DNA from: Psoroptes ovis | Lineage: Eukaryota > Arthropoda > Arachnida > Sarcoptiformes > Psoroptidae | Assembly: GCA_002943765.1 (NCBI GenBank) | Contig: PQWQ01000006.1 | Span: forward strand, 3,410,001-3,474,000 | Length of the DNA: 64,000 nucleotides | Direction: 5' to 3' | In this document: one piece after another, positions 34,866 through 48,304 of the stretch | Position numbering within the stretch: the stretch's first letter is position 1 | Layout of the letters: the number at the start of each line of letters is the position of its first letter | The notes under the pieces: generated by a model | Database searches by the model: none | Told to the model about the DNA's origin: nothing | Seen by the model: the letters and a program-made list of their open reading frames with translations, nothing else | Program-made: the position numbers and the translations under genes

Positions 34866-37800
34866 AATATTTTATCAATTTTTTCTGGTGCATAATAATC
34901 TTAGACAAGTTCTGTTTAAATGCTTGAAGCTGATTGAAATTTTTGATTGATACGTGTTTGTTTATCGCTTGTTTCCTTTATTTATTTGTGTCTGTTTGTT
35001 TCTTTCTTAATCGTATAATTTTAATAATAATAATAATGATGACTGATTTAAATATGTAAATAGTTTTTTTAATGATAATTTATCAATCAAAATTGTCCAG
35101 TAAACAAAATATATTTTGTTTATTATTATTATTATTATTTTGAATATTAAAAATGAAAAGAAATGGAAAACGATTATCATAATTTTTGATTTTGATTGAT
35201 TTTCAATTTCCATTTCATTTATCATTTTTTTTCAATCAGTCAAACCCAATATTTTGCTTTCTTATGTATATAAATATTCAAGAGAAGAAAAATTTAAAAG
35301 GTGTATTGCCACCGGTTATCATTTTCGTTTTAAATATTATTTATTGAATTTGATATTTTCGATAAATCAAAAATACAATTTCATTTTTATTTCTGTTTCT
35401 TACGATAATTTATTCAGCTATAGCGATATTTTTTCATTTATCCGTTAATTTATTTACCAAATCCATCAATAATCATTCCATTTGGACAAATAAAAGGCTC
35501 AAAATCGGGCTTCAAAATATTCAAATGATTAATATCCTTTAGGCACTGTTACAGTGTTTGAAGATTTGGTGTTTTGTCAAAAAAAATCAAAATCCATTTT
35601 GCCTGATTATGTAAAATATATTTGAGATGAATTAGGGAAAATTTGAATTGATACAAAATTTCAAAATCTTTTTAAAAAATATTAACAAATCACAATGTTT
35701 TGTGTACAATACTTGACCAAAAATAGCTCAAAGGCAAAGTGTATGATACGCCTTGCCAATTTTTCTGGTTATTGAAATGTAATAAATCACTAGAGCAAGA
35801 TCGATTTGCTTGCTATCGATTAATCCTTGATGATGATGATGCAAAACCTCTAAAAATTTTTGTTTTTGAAATAAAACCAAAGCCTAAAACCTATTCTCTA
35901 TAATCCATTGATGGAAAATCCAAATCTTTGAACGTTCACATTGATATCCCTTGAAGGCAAAAACCAAAATAAAACAATTTCAAACTAGATACAAATAAGA
36001 AAATATTTTTCGAAATAAAATGAAAAAACAAAATAAATTTTCCCATTTCTCATCAAAATCAAATTTTTTTCGTCTTTCTCAATGTGATCATCATATTTGA
36101 TATCAGGATTGGTAGCATCTGATCACTTTTGTCTGTTTGGATCCAACTATTTTTTCAGACTTTGCATCATCATGATCATCATCTATATTACATCCAATTA
36201 AAATTATCTTAATCATTAACATGATGATAATAATAATAATAATAATGTTATTATCCCCCCAAAAAAATAGATACAAAAACAAAAAATATGAAATTTAATG
36301 TGCATCAACAATATTCATTTCAATTCAATGACCATGTCCACATTTTTTCTATGGACAACAAGCAATTTAATGATTTTTTTCCACTGTTGAATGAATCAAT
36401 GTTCCATCTTGCATACATTACATAAGATTACGTATTTTCATTTCCTTTTGTAAGATTATATAATCATCTTTATTATTTTTAATATTACTGTTATTGTTAC
36501 TGTTATCAATTAATGGTGACCAACTGGCCGCCATTCTTTCGAAAAAAAACGGAATGAATGAATGAATGAACAAATGAATTAATGAATGGACTCGATCATC
36601 ATCGGACTTCTCTAATTTTAATTCGACCTGAATTTCATTTGTTTTTTTTGTCTTGATTTTTTCTGGTTTCAGCTCATTGTTATTTGTGGCTGATTAATTT
36701 ATTATTATTATAATATGAATTCTACCTTTTTGTTTTTTAATTAATATCTTTATATGCTGGTTTTGGTTGTTCTTGTTTTTTCAAAAAAAAAAAAAAAAAA
36801 AAAAATAGTAATTCATCATTCATCATTTGACAATAAACAATCATGGATGATGATAATGAAGATGATGGTTTTACATTGTTTTTTTCATCTGGTCTTGTTT
36901 GCAGTTGAAATTAATTGTTATTTCATTTTTTTTTTCTTATGTAAAATCAAAGAAATGAAAATAATAATAATGTTAATTTTAATCAATCCAGATGCGTAAT
37001 TTTTAATTGTTTTTTTTTCATATTTTCAATTTGCTCTGCTTTTTTTCCATATCAAAATGATGGATTTTTTATTATTATTATTAATTTTATTTGATCATAA
37101 AACAACATGGTCACAACCGAATAATAATGATGATATTATTATTATTAATAATAATAACCAATAGCCAATAATAATAGCAGAAATTATACACATTTCAATT
37201 TCAATCATAATCTTTTCAATAATTAGATCAAACATTATTTTGTTGATGATCATGTCTTGTAATTGTTTTTTGCTTTGTTGCTTACGTTGTTGCTTCAGTG
37301 TATTTGATGATTATTTTCGCTTCAACATTTTTTTGCTTTTCTTCTTAATTAAGACAATTTTTGGTTAATTTTTTTATGGTTTTTCCATCTTGTTTTCATT
37401 TTATTATTCTATATTTCTGTCTCAATCATTGAAACTTCTGTGAAAAATAAAAAAGCAAAATTCAATCACAGAATTCGTGCTTAAACGATTGTTGTTGTAA
37501 GCATTAATGCATTATTATTATTGTTTTCAATAATCAATCGTTCAAAACGAAACAAACAAAAAAAAAACAATTTGACTACCGATTATCATTATTTTTTTTA
37601 TATTTTTAATAAGTCAGGTTAATTATTTGTGTATAGCTACTCCATACTATTACCTGCTACCTTACAGTACAATTTATATTGAATATTTTCTCATAAAATG
37701 AAAAGCTTAATATCAAAAATCATTGAATAAATGAATAGAAATGAAAGAAAATTGTTAATCACGTTTTCTTTTCTTCTTCTGCTGCTGCTGATGCTGTTGA

Positions 37801-38319
37801 TTATTATTGATCAATATATTTTTGTATTTCTTAGTTAGTTTTTTTTTCACTTGAAATTGAAAAACAATCAATTTAGGCTAATCAATTTTTATGTGTTTGT
37901 AAATAAAGATTTTTTTCTTATTTCGTTTTTATTGCAATCATTATTTGTAACTACCGAGTGAACAAAACAAATGAATTAAAAGAAATTCATTTATTGTTTC
38001 AAGAAACAAAAGAAGCTCAATTCAATTTGAATCAAATCAAATTAAAATGAAATAAATTCCGAATAAAATTCAATAATGAGAATGACAATAATAATAATCA
38101 AAATCAAATTCTTTTTTTTTGAATTTTTCAAATAGGTTACCGCAATCGCAAATCGTTGGTAATGTTTGACATCTCTGAATGAACTACAAGAAAGAAAAAC
38201 TATTTGAAATATTTCGTGTGACTTTCATACCCGATTATATGTGTATGTGTGTATTCTTATACTTTAAATAATCATTAAATTTGGAAAATTTTTCCCTTTC
38301 ATCATCATCATCTTTGCAG
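34866..38319. other. AT-rich non-coding region
   Basis: No gene is supported. The stretch 35,480-35,960 is slightly less AT-rich and includes a short palindrome (CACTGT-T-ACAGTG, about 35,543-35,555), without other element features. An AATG tract lies at about 36,550-36,585 and a 23-base poly-A run at 36,783-36,805. TTA/ATA microsatellites are frequent from 37,060 to 37,170. Confidence 0.55.
36783..36805. repeat. Poly-A run (23 bases)
   Basis: An uninterrupted run of 23 A. No retroposon body or target duplication is obvious beside it, so I treat it as a mononucleotide repeat. Confidence 0.85.
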
Positions 38320-38373
38320 TTTTAGTTTTGTGCATTCACATTTGAATTCAACTCGATAAAATTGAATTTTCTG
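38320..38373 (+). other. Candidate 54-bp non-coding (5' UTR) exon
   Basis: A 3' splice site (CATCATCATCTTTGCAG) ends at 38,319 and a strong donor (CTG/GTAAGTTT) follows at 38,373/38,374. All three frames of the 54 bp contain a stop, so it would be untranslated. It lies on the same strand as, and upstream of, the coding exon at 50,100. It could be a leader exon of that gene. Confidence 0.3.
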
Positions 38374-41300
38374 GTAAGTTTTTCATTGAAAATATTTATT
38401 TTTATTCAAATGTGTTCTCATACAAAACTTGCACACAAACGCGCACACACACACAATCACAAACAATTGTCTCATAATCATCAGATTGGCAATCGTTGTT
38501 GCCGTTTTTCAATGCGTTAATCGTCTTAAAGACCATTGCATTATTCTCATATTATTTCGTAGAATTGAATTAAATTATTTATTTATTTATTTATTCATTC
38601 CATGAAAATTCATTTCATTTCTGGTTTCTTTCAAAAAAAAAAAATTTTTTTGATTGAGACTTCTTTATTGTTGATGTGTGAAATTGTTTTGAATTTTTTC
38701 TAAAAACTTTTAAATCTATTTTTTTCTTTCGAAAATTTTCCAACTTTGAATTGGTTTTTAGCCAAAAAAAAAAAAAATGAAATTTTGATCCATTTTTCAA
38801 ACTTTTTTTTGTTTTGTTTTGTTTTCAATTTTCAATTCCCTTTTTTTTCTACACATATTTATGATCATCAACAAAAATATAAAAAGTTTGAAAATATTTA
38901 TGAATGGTCATATTTATATTTATACAAGCAAACATTAGCTGTTTGCTTCAGATTTTCCCGAAATTTTTCCAACTTTTTATTTTCGATTTTTTTTTTTTTT
39001 GACCATTTATTGTGGACCAAAACAAAAGCATTAGGATAGAAAATAGGATTTGATTATGATTTTTTCTCCATTTCTGGCCACCAAATAATAAACGAATCGA
39101 CATCAAAACACACACAGAGAGAAAACGAAAAAATTACAAAGTCTCATTTATCATTTAAAACAAAACAAAATTATTGTTTTCACAATAAATATTACATGTG
39201 TGGATACATTTTATATATCATTACATACATTACGTAAAATTAATTTTAGAAAATAATAAATAGTAAATCGTGAAAGAAAAATAAACATACAAACAACAAC
39301 ATTGTTTCTTTTGTTTCTTGTGTTCCTACGGATTCAAAATTTGATGTTTGTACCATATGAAATTCATATAGAACAACGAATACATTGATTCTAATCGATT
39401 CGCAGTGATTCTGAAAAACACATAAACAAGTTAATAATAATGAAAATAATGAAACAAAAATTTGAAGATTTATGATTATTTATTTTTTCTCCTAAAAATA
39501 TTCCTCCCCTTCATTTGTTTTCTCAAACATCAAACAACAAGCTTATTTTGCTGTTAAATGCGGCTATTTATTTCATATTTTGTTTTAGAATAAAATGTTT
39601 ATGAAATTATCCCGTTGCAAAAAATGAATTTAACAGAATAATGTTTATTTTCGGGTTCAATATTTGTTTTTCAATGTTTATACATTGAATCTGTTTCGCT
39701 TCTTTAGGCCATTTTTCCTCTTTTGTTCAGCGCTTTTGCCTAAATGACAATGACACGATTTTTTCTTGGTTTCAGTGTTTGACTCTGACAAAATCAAAAA
39801 AAATATTTTTTTACTTCATAAAATAAAACTTTGACACAAATCAAAAAAAATTTCTTATGTATAATTAATTGATCCAAACTGATTGATTGATTTGCAATTA
39901 ATGAATCGATTTTTTCTCCATTTCAAATTCAAGAATCTTAATTTCGCATACTCTTTTTTCGAAAGAAAATTGAAATTAAAACATTTTGCATTGTTTTTTG
40001 TTTTGTTTTCATTGATTTTAAATATCGATTTTCATTAAAAAGTGAAATAAATGGGATAAAACAAAAAATAATCGATTCATTTCGCAATTTTATTCAATTT
40101 TTATCAGAGAAGAACCATTTCCTACTGCCAAAAAAATAATCAAATAATTCCAATACAAATTCGCTAATACAAATTTATTTTATCATAAATATTTTAATCG
40201 TTATCAATATTTGTTTGTTTGTTTGGTTTTCAATTTAATAATAATAGTAATAATGATTAAAATAATAAAAAATAACCCGAAAAACAAACATTTTTTCCCA
40301 TTTTGAAAATGCTTAGCTAAGCTTTTCAAAATTTATAAAATGCATCCCATAATATTGAAAAAATGAACTGAATCCTTTCCTTTTTTTGTAAAAAATGAAA
40401 TAAAATTTCATTTCCAAGCTCCATTTTGTTATTTTTTCAAGCTCTCTTCTATGTTCATCCATATTATGTTTGTTCTATGGATTTTTTCCCGTTTCTTTTG
40501 CTAATATTCTGATATATTTTTTATTGTTTGTTTGATGTGTATGTGTGTTTGTACAAACAAACATTTAGATTTTTTTTTCATATTCTCTCGTTATAATTGT
40601 GATTCCCATTGGAAAACAATTATATCAATTATGATGATAACAAAACTTGGAAAACATTTAAATGAAATTGATGTTTTTAGTAGTTGTGGCGGTAGTGGTG
40701 CAGGTAGTAGTAGTTTTGGTTTATGCTGCTGAACTGAATTTTGTTTCATCAATAATTTAATTTCATGAATGGGTCGACATAATGACAAGATCGAATTCAT
40801 TTGATTTCAAAGAAGTTTCAAAATGTTGTCATACTTGAAGATATGATTCACCTAAATGTAAAGTGATCGAAATTCTTGTATTATTATTCTTCCATCGAAT
40901 GAATAATTTTTCCTTGTAGAAACTGAATTTTTTTCCTGAAAGCAATTATTGTATCTATTGGTTTGTGTGTGTGCATGTCGATGACTTAATATCTTGAATG
41001 AGAAGTACAAATTGAATTTTTACCTGAATTTTCTTGAAGGAATTTCATTGAAAAATTCTTTAGTTTAGTGTGTTTATTTTTAGTTATTTTATAATGATAA
41101 TAATGACAATAATTTCAAGTATCTAAACTCGAAAAGAATCAGAAAAAAAACTTTTTTATCATAAAAGTTGACATTTAAAATGAGAAATACTTAATGAAAT
41201 TTCAATAAAATAAAAAAGTTTCAATTTTTTTCCTTTTTTGTTTTTTTGTTCATTGAAAATTTTAAAATGATTAAATTTTGAATTGAATTATTGTGTTGCT

Positions 41301-43627
41301 GTGCTGTCGCATAGCAAAAAGTTTCATTTCGATAAACAATGTTGAACACATAAATTGAGAAGAAAAATAATTGATAAAGAAATGAATTGATTCATTCATT
41401 GATTGTTTTTGTTGAAGATTTTGTATTTTCTATAACTTTTGCAAGCTAAAGAAACTCTTGAAATTGAGTATTGAATGATTCATCAATACATTTTGAGACG
41501 ATATGACGAGAAATTTATGAAAAAATATTGATTCAATAATGTTCAAATGATGATGATCATCATCCAAAAATTGAAAATTTTTGAAAAAAATATTTCATAC
41601 TAAAGTGTTCATTTCATTCGTAACATATGAAAATTCTTATTCGAAAGAACAAAGATCATTATCATCATTTTTCATTCATTTATCATCATTCATCATTCAT
41701 ATGTGATGGTAACATGCACACATACATACGCCATATGGGTGCCTTGATGATGATCATAACAATAATAATTTCATGGTTGGGCTAAAAGATAAAAGAATCG
41801 AAAGACAAATGAAAGAATTCGCGAGAAAAAAGAAATGGGAATCCATTTTTAAAAATTTTATTTTGAATCTTGTGATTCATTCATTCATATTGTCATCCGC
41901 AAATGATTTCAAAAATTTTCAAAAAAAAAAAAAAAAGGAATTCTATGATCATTCAAATATGAATTTCATCATTATTTTTCTAAAATTTTTGAAGCAATTC
42001 GCTCAAACGATGGCCACCCTTACCACTCGGCGATCATGGCCACTATGAAATAATGATGAATTGAAGAAGCTTTTTGTGTAAATCTTAACAAAATTTCCCC
42101 AAAAAAAAATTCAATTTTAATTTATTTTTTCACTAAATTAGTTTTTTCCAGTTCTTTTGAAACATTTTTCAATAGATTTTCTCTTATTGTAAATACGCCA
42201 TTGCTTTCATTAATATTTTAACCGAATTCTTCATTTCTTTTGAATTCAATTTTCATTTTTTTATTATTTTTATTTTTTTCTCGTTGCTTCCGTTTTATTA
42301 TTACTGTTGTCATTGTTGTTGTTGTTTGGGAGCCATCCCAATGAACAATGTGTCGATCATCATCATCATCATTCATAACCAGGCGACACGTCTGCTGTTT
42401 TGTAGTTTTATTTTCTATTTCTATTTGCGTTTATATGTCTTTTCAAAATTTCATTTATTCATTTCAATTTTTTTCATTTCGCTAAGCGAAAAATTGGAAA
42501 AATTCAAGAATTGAAAAATTTACAAAAAGAAAAGAAAATCGATTGAATTCTTATTCCTCTTTCTCTCATTCATTCATTTCATTTCATTTCATTTCATTCA
42601 ATTCTTATTTTGATCGTTTGAAATTTCCGTTAAAAAATTATTATTATTATTATTTTTCAGCCAAAATTCACAATTCTTCTACGCTACTTTATATTGGAAT
42701 ACATATAACATTAACAATATAAATATTTTCACATCAATTTATTGTCATTTTGTTTGAAAATTCATTGTATTGTTGTTGTTGTTGTGTATTTTTCAATAAT
42801 AATAATATATTAACAATTCAATTTTTTGCCATTTTGAGTCTTTTCAAATGATGATTCTTAGCTAGAATCTTAAAATATTATCATTATTATTACTATCACT
42901 CATCATCAACAACGCAAAATGATAATAATGATGAAAATTTTAAATCATTGAAAATAAAACAAAATTCTCCAAAGATTTCTTCGTAGAAAAAAAATGAAAA
43001 TATCGAATGAATGAATAAAATATTTTTCCCAAAATTTTCATTTCAATGAAAGGATTGTCATCATCATTTTTTTTGTTTCACCAAAATTTGAAAATTCTCA
43101 AAAAAAAAAATTCTCCCATCGAAGCTTATTCTAAGTTTATTCATTCAGTTTCTTCGTTCTTAGTCACACAAATCTGTTGTTGACATGTTTCAATTGATGA
43201 TGATGATGATGATGAAAAAAAATGAATTTTCCATTTTTACCAAACACATATTAAATTGAAAAAATTGGAAAATTGAATTTTAATTCATATTTTGTTTTAT
43301 TTTTTCTTTGTTTTCCTACGATTTATTACCCATTGAAACATATGACATTAACAATGAATCGAATCTAATGATTCGTATAATAATTATTTAATATATTTTC
43401 ATCACCACGAACATACGAATATATTTTTATTCTGTAAGAAAACAAAAACAGATGACCAGAGATTGCGATAATAATTGTTTTGATTATTATCATCATCATA
43501 TATTTAACACACACAGTATGAATTAATCTTTTATTATTTTGTGTTCAAAAGACATCATTTATCTTTCATTTGGTCATGAATACACAGATTTTCATTTTTT
43601 GCTTGGAAAATTTATCACAAGTCAACT

Positions 43628-43748
43628 GTTTCCGATTCTATTGGAGGCAATTTTGTCTCGAAAAATAATTCCCGACATTTTTTTGCCTCATATATAGAAT
43701 TTGAGATGCAACTAGGGGAAAGTAGTGGCTTTTTTCAGAATCGGGAAA
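43628..43748. repeat. Nested short inverted repeats in a GC-richer patch
   Basis: CCGATTCT near 43,632 pairs with AGAATCGG at 43,737-43,744, and the flanking TTTC/GAAA extend the pairing around a one-base bulge. Inside, GAGGCAA (43,644-43,650) pairs with TTGCCTC (43,683-43,689). The patch is less AT-rich than its surroundings and may be the remains of a small non-autonomous transposon. No target duplication is evident. Confidence 0.3.
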
Positions 43749-44995
43749 AAATTTGAAATATTTTCAAATCAATAAGATTATTTTGTTTATATTTTTGTAT
43801 GTCCCATAACAATAATAATGAAATTTCGATTTCCCATTTCATTATTATCATTTCAGATGAAAAAAAATCTCATGAATATAATTTGCATTATATCATTGAT
43901 TTTATGCTATTATTTTTATTATTATTCAAGTTTCATCGTTGTTCATCATCGTCTTATTCAAAAAAATATGTCATTGTGTTGTTTGTGATGATTTTTACCA
44001 TGAATTTTAAATGAAATTTTGAAAAATTCTTTGAATTTTTCATTTTTCTTATTTCAAATTTTTATTTTTCAACAAAATTCTTTCTTGGTCGAACGCAAAA
44101 AGACTTATTTGTTTCTCTGAAAAGATGTTTAAAATCAAAGTTTTTTCCACTTTGAATGAATGAATACGATGCTTGTTCTTGTTTACTGCATCAAAGTCTT
44201 TTTTTACTTCAATTATTGTATTATTTATATGGCATTCTTAGAGAATTATGTTATTTTTTGTAATATAAGCAGCATTATGATTTCTATGGTAAATATGCAG
44301 AAAAAAATATATCAGAAAATACCGTTCGCAAAACATTGTTTTCTTAACATTTTTTTATTTTGAAGTAAATCCAAAATAATAACAAAAAATAACAAATAAA
44401 CAGATATACATCCAAGTTATATAAAATTTATAAATAAATAAATAAACAAATAATCTTTACAGACGATCATCGTATGTACATTGTCGTCGCATTGTAAGTT
44501 ACGGTGCTCGAAAGATGTTTCATTTTTTTTTATGTGGACCATACATTGTAAATAACTGAATAAATGAAAGTGTTTATCCCTTGTTTTGTGTTTGTTTCCT
44601 TTCGTTATTTTACAATGTTTTCCAATATAAATTCCAATATATTTTCTATATTTTTACATTATGGAAAAATAACCAGGAAAAAAATGAAGCGAACCTCATT
44701 TTCGTATCCGATTACTATCGAATAATAATAATATATATCTCCCTATTTATTTATCCACATCATGAATATTCTTCGTTAAAAAAAACTTTTTATATTTTTG
44801 CCATTTTTCCGTTAGTTTCACTTTTGATCACCAAAAAAATTGGTTATTCTACAATTTTCATTTATTCATACTTGCATATAAATAAATAAATAAATAAATG
44901 TGTGCTTTGAATGTTGAAAAGAATTTTGTTGTGCAAAAAATCAATGACGGTTAATCTCTGTTATTTTATTTTATTCCACTTTTTATTTTCTCCAA

Positions 44996-45208
44996 ATGAA
45001 TATTGATAATAATGATGATTATTACGATGATGATGATGATCATGATGGAAGAGAGAAGGATAGCGAAAAAAGTTGCGAAAATCTGATAGTTTTTATGGCA
45101 TTTTCACTGTTAAGAAAAAAAGCATTACTCTCAGATAAATTCAAACAGCAAAATATGATTCTACAGAATCCGATTCTTGTGATAATTTCATATAAACCAA
45201 ATGGTTAA
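44996..45208 (+). CDS. Weak candidate: 70-aa acidic ORF
   Basis: A frame from ATG 44,996 begins with an Asp/Asn/Tyr-rich stretch encoded by a GAT repeat, then a charged segment and a Leu/Lys-rich helix-like part. There is no recognised domain, and the Asp run is what a GAT microsatellite would encode. It could be a chance frame or an exon without clear borders. Confidence 0.15.
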   Translation: MNIDNNDDYYDDDDDHDGREKDSEKSCENLIVFMAFSLLRKKALLSDKFKQQNMILQNPILVIISYKPNG

Positions 45209-46741
45209 AGTTATAGTTATACTGAATCTACCAAACGAATGTTAACGATGGATGAAATGGCAAGTTTCAAATTTCATATTTCGCATCTTTAAGTTAATCC
45301 GGCATTAATCATCATCATTATTTGAAAGGCGTTCAAAGTGTCTTTGTGCTCGTTCAAGCTCGATATATCATAATTTGAGACATTTCATAAAACATTTGAA
45401 TGAAGAAATTTCAAGAATAAAGCACACAACTGAGAAAAGCATGATTATCGATACCAAACTTGCTGTGTTGTTGTTTGTTCGTATTGAATATACAGAGATT
45501 CTTCAATTGAATTTTGAATTGTTGAATAAATAACATATAACGGTGGTAAAAAAGATTAAATGCCGGGTGTTGTATTTGTTTGTTATTTCTTCTTCCAATA
45601 TTTCCACACATATTTTCTTACTTATATGTGTTTGGTGTCAAATGAATCTTTTTTTTTGTGTTCATTTCTTACCACTTGGTTTCGATTTGTATAAATGCAC
45701 ATCTTTTACAATATAAATCATGCGAACAAACACAAATTCATGATGATGATTATTACAAGTATAATATTTCATTCAACGCGTAAATAAGTGTATCATCTTT
45801 CTGCTTTTTTGTACTGAAAAAATGTGAAAACCAACGAAGAAAATGAAATGAAATCGAATAAAAAATAAAAAATTATTCACATTTCCATACCGAAAAAAAC
45901 TGAAAAAAACAAATGTACGCCCATATATCATCATGGATGCCAGTATTCCGCTTATTATTATTATTATTTTCATTATAATTTTTCAATATGTGTTTTGAAT
46001 AAAAAAAAAGTATCATCACCAGTATACAAGTTTTCAATATACACAACAATTGAATTGAATTGAATATATCAATCTTCAATTTTATTGTCAAAAAAAAGTT
46101 TCCAACGAAAGAGGAAGAATAAGAGAATTCATTTCAAAGTGATCAATGTCGTTATTTTCTTCGATGCATCAAACATTCATTGAATTTGAATTTGTTTCGT
46201 GTGTTTCGCGGAATGAGAGAGGAGAAAAATTGAAAAATTTGATCCAAAATTTTTTCTCGATTCTCCTCGATTTTTTTTTTTACATTCAATTTTATTTATG
46301 AGCCTGTCAAATGGATGAAATTTTCATTTTCCGTCCAAAAAAATTTCATATCACGACATTTTTTTTTTTCTCGATACAATTCTGGTTTCAATTTTTTGAT
46401 TCGTTCGTTTCTGCAGCTCAGGAATTTCATTTTGCCGTCAGTTTTTCTGCGTCTATTTCATTTCTGCCGTAATATTTATACGAAATATTTTTTTTTCATC
46501 CAAAACTAATGTTTTATATCGATGCATATTTTCATATATTATTATGTTTATTTAGTCTTTTGATGCTAGAAATGTATTTTTATTTTTAATAAAAATGTAA
46601 TTTTTTTCGATGCAATTCTTTTGGCTCCAAATTGTAATGATAATTATCTTTGAATTCTTTTTTTCATTTCATTTTTATTCATCCAATTTTTTTCCAACAA
46701 AAAAAATGAATGAATGAATAAATGATTCTGCTATTTCCTTC

Positions 46742-46764
46742 GGTTAGTTAGTTAGTTAGTTAGT
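46742..46764. repeat. (GTTA)n tetranucleotide repeat
   Basis: About five GTTA units. It resembles but is not the arthropod telomere repeat TTAGG, which has five bases, so it gives no telomeric evidence. Confidence 0.85.
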
Positions 46765-47408
46765 AATATCATCATAAATTAATAATAATGATATTAATAA
46801 ACGATTCATTAGAATATATTTGGATAGATAGATGCATATGCATGAACATGTGTTCATTTCCATTTATTATTATTAATAAATGCAACATGCATTTATGCAT
46901 TCATTTATACTGCATACATGCGTTTATTTTGATATTTTGTCATTTTTTCTTCTTTGCTTCTTTCAATTAATGATATCTTTTGGAAATTTTTGATTCGTGA
47001 TGATATGCATTTTGATATTTTTTTTTACTTCAGCTGTTTTGAAATATTACGGAATGAAAACAAGAAAATTCCATTCATTTTCTCTCATTTGCCCTTTGGG
47101 TAATTTTTTTGAAAGGCAGAAGAAAAGGAGTTCTATTTTCGCCTTCAAAATAAAATACGAAATTTTTCATCAATTTTAAGAATCTTGACTCATTATCTTG
47201 GTGATTCTTCAATGAAAGAATTCAATTGAATGATCAAAGGAATTGAAAGATCATCATTTTCTTTTCCGTAATCATCATGATATAATATCATCGAAATGAA
47301 AATCTCTTGGCCTAATTTTCGCTCCCATAATTAATGATTATTTTCTTAAGGTTCTAATAAAAAGCATTTACAGTAAATTCTTGCAATTATCCTCATTGCT
47401 TTTTATTC

Positions 47409-47750
47409 ATGTCTGTGTTATCCAGCAATTATAATCAATATTTCTCATCGAGATTCAAACATGAATTAATCAGCAACCGAGTGAAAAAACATATGCCAAT
47501 CGAAAACTCAGAATCACAAATATTTACAATTTTATTATTATTATTATTTCATATTTTATTCAATATCTTTCCATTTTTCGGCCACCCACAACACCAACAC
47601 CAACATCATCATCGTCTTCAAACAATAATTCATTTACTATTTCCGAATAATAATAATAATAATAATAATCGACAATATTTCCGAAATGATCATTTCTTTT
47701 TCTTCTCTCCTCTCTCCATTCATTCATTCATTTATTTTTCATTTTCTTAA
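47409..47750 (+). CDS. Low-confidence 113-aa hypothetical protein with one hydrophobic segment
   Basis: The frame from ATG 47,409 has a polar N-terminus of about 40 residues, a hydrophobic segment (about 41-61, Leu/Phe/Ile-rich), then a His/Gln-rich stretch and eight Asn encoded by an AAT repeat, and ends in a Phe/Ser-rich tail. The layout of a polar head, hydrophobic segment and His-rich part recalls the better-supported exon 2.7 kb downstream. The C-terminal 25 residues look like translated poly-T. No splice donor falls inside the frame. It may be a real small gene or a chance frame. Confidence 0.25.
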   Translation: MSVLSSNYNQYFSSRFKHELISNRVKKHMPIENSESQIFTILLLLLFHILFNIFPFFGHPQHQHQHHHRLQTIIHLLFPNNNNNNNNRQYFRNDHFFFFSPLSIHSFIYFSFS

Positions 47751-48265
47751 AGCTTTTCATTTCGTAAATCTTAATATGTCATGAAAAATTCGTTAATAAA
47801 ATTCGTGTGTATGTGTGTATGTGTGTTTGTAAATGTTAATCCTGATAAATCGTCATGTTTTCATATTATTTTTCGGCCGAAATTTTTTTCTTACACATTC
47901 ATTATTTCATCATTATTATTATTACGATTACGATTATCATTGTATATTTCATTTAGAATTTTCAATTGAAATAGTTGGAATAATAATAATAATTTTAACA
48001 AAAATGTATCTTTATTTCTTTCAATTTTTCTTATTCCAATAATTCTTGAAATCTTCGTATGAGAATTTTTCGTTCCTCTTCTTCTGATTCGCATGATTCT
48101 ATTTCTGGTTATTTAATCACACATTCATATACAGGCATATGTTTTCTTAAATATGCTTGTTATTTGTGGTAGAAACATTTGAAAATGATGAAACAAAAAC
48201 AAAAAAATGAAAAGTTTGGCAATTTTTCTCTGTGTATATGTTTTGCTATTAATGTTATTAATTAG

Positions 48266-48304
<39 letters not shown>

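Larger units (their letters stand above)
38376..47400. other. AT-rich non-coding region
   Basis: Mostly simple-sequence DNA: TTA/AAT and ATG/CAT tracts, poly-T and AAAT runs, and (GTTA)n at 46,742-46,764. A small region at 43,628-43,748 has nested inverted repeats, listed separately. The weak frame at 44,996-45,208 is listed separately. A GC-richer patch at 40,680-40,735 encodes a short Gly/Ser stretch (SSCGGSGAGSSS) on the + strand, but nothing else supports a gene there. Confidence 0.5.

Noticed and set aside
46742..46764. Possible telomere-like repeat
   Set aside because: The unit is GTTA (4 bp), not the arthropod TTAGG, and it is only about five units long.
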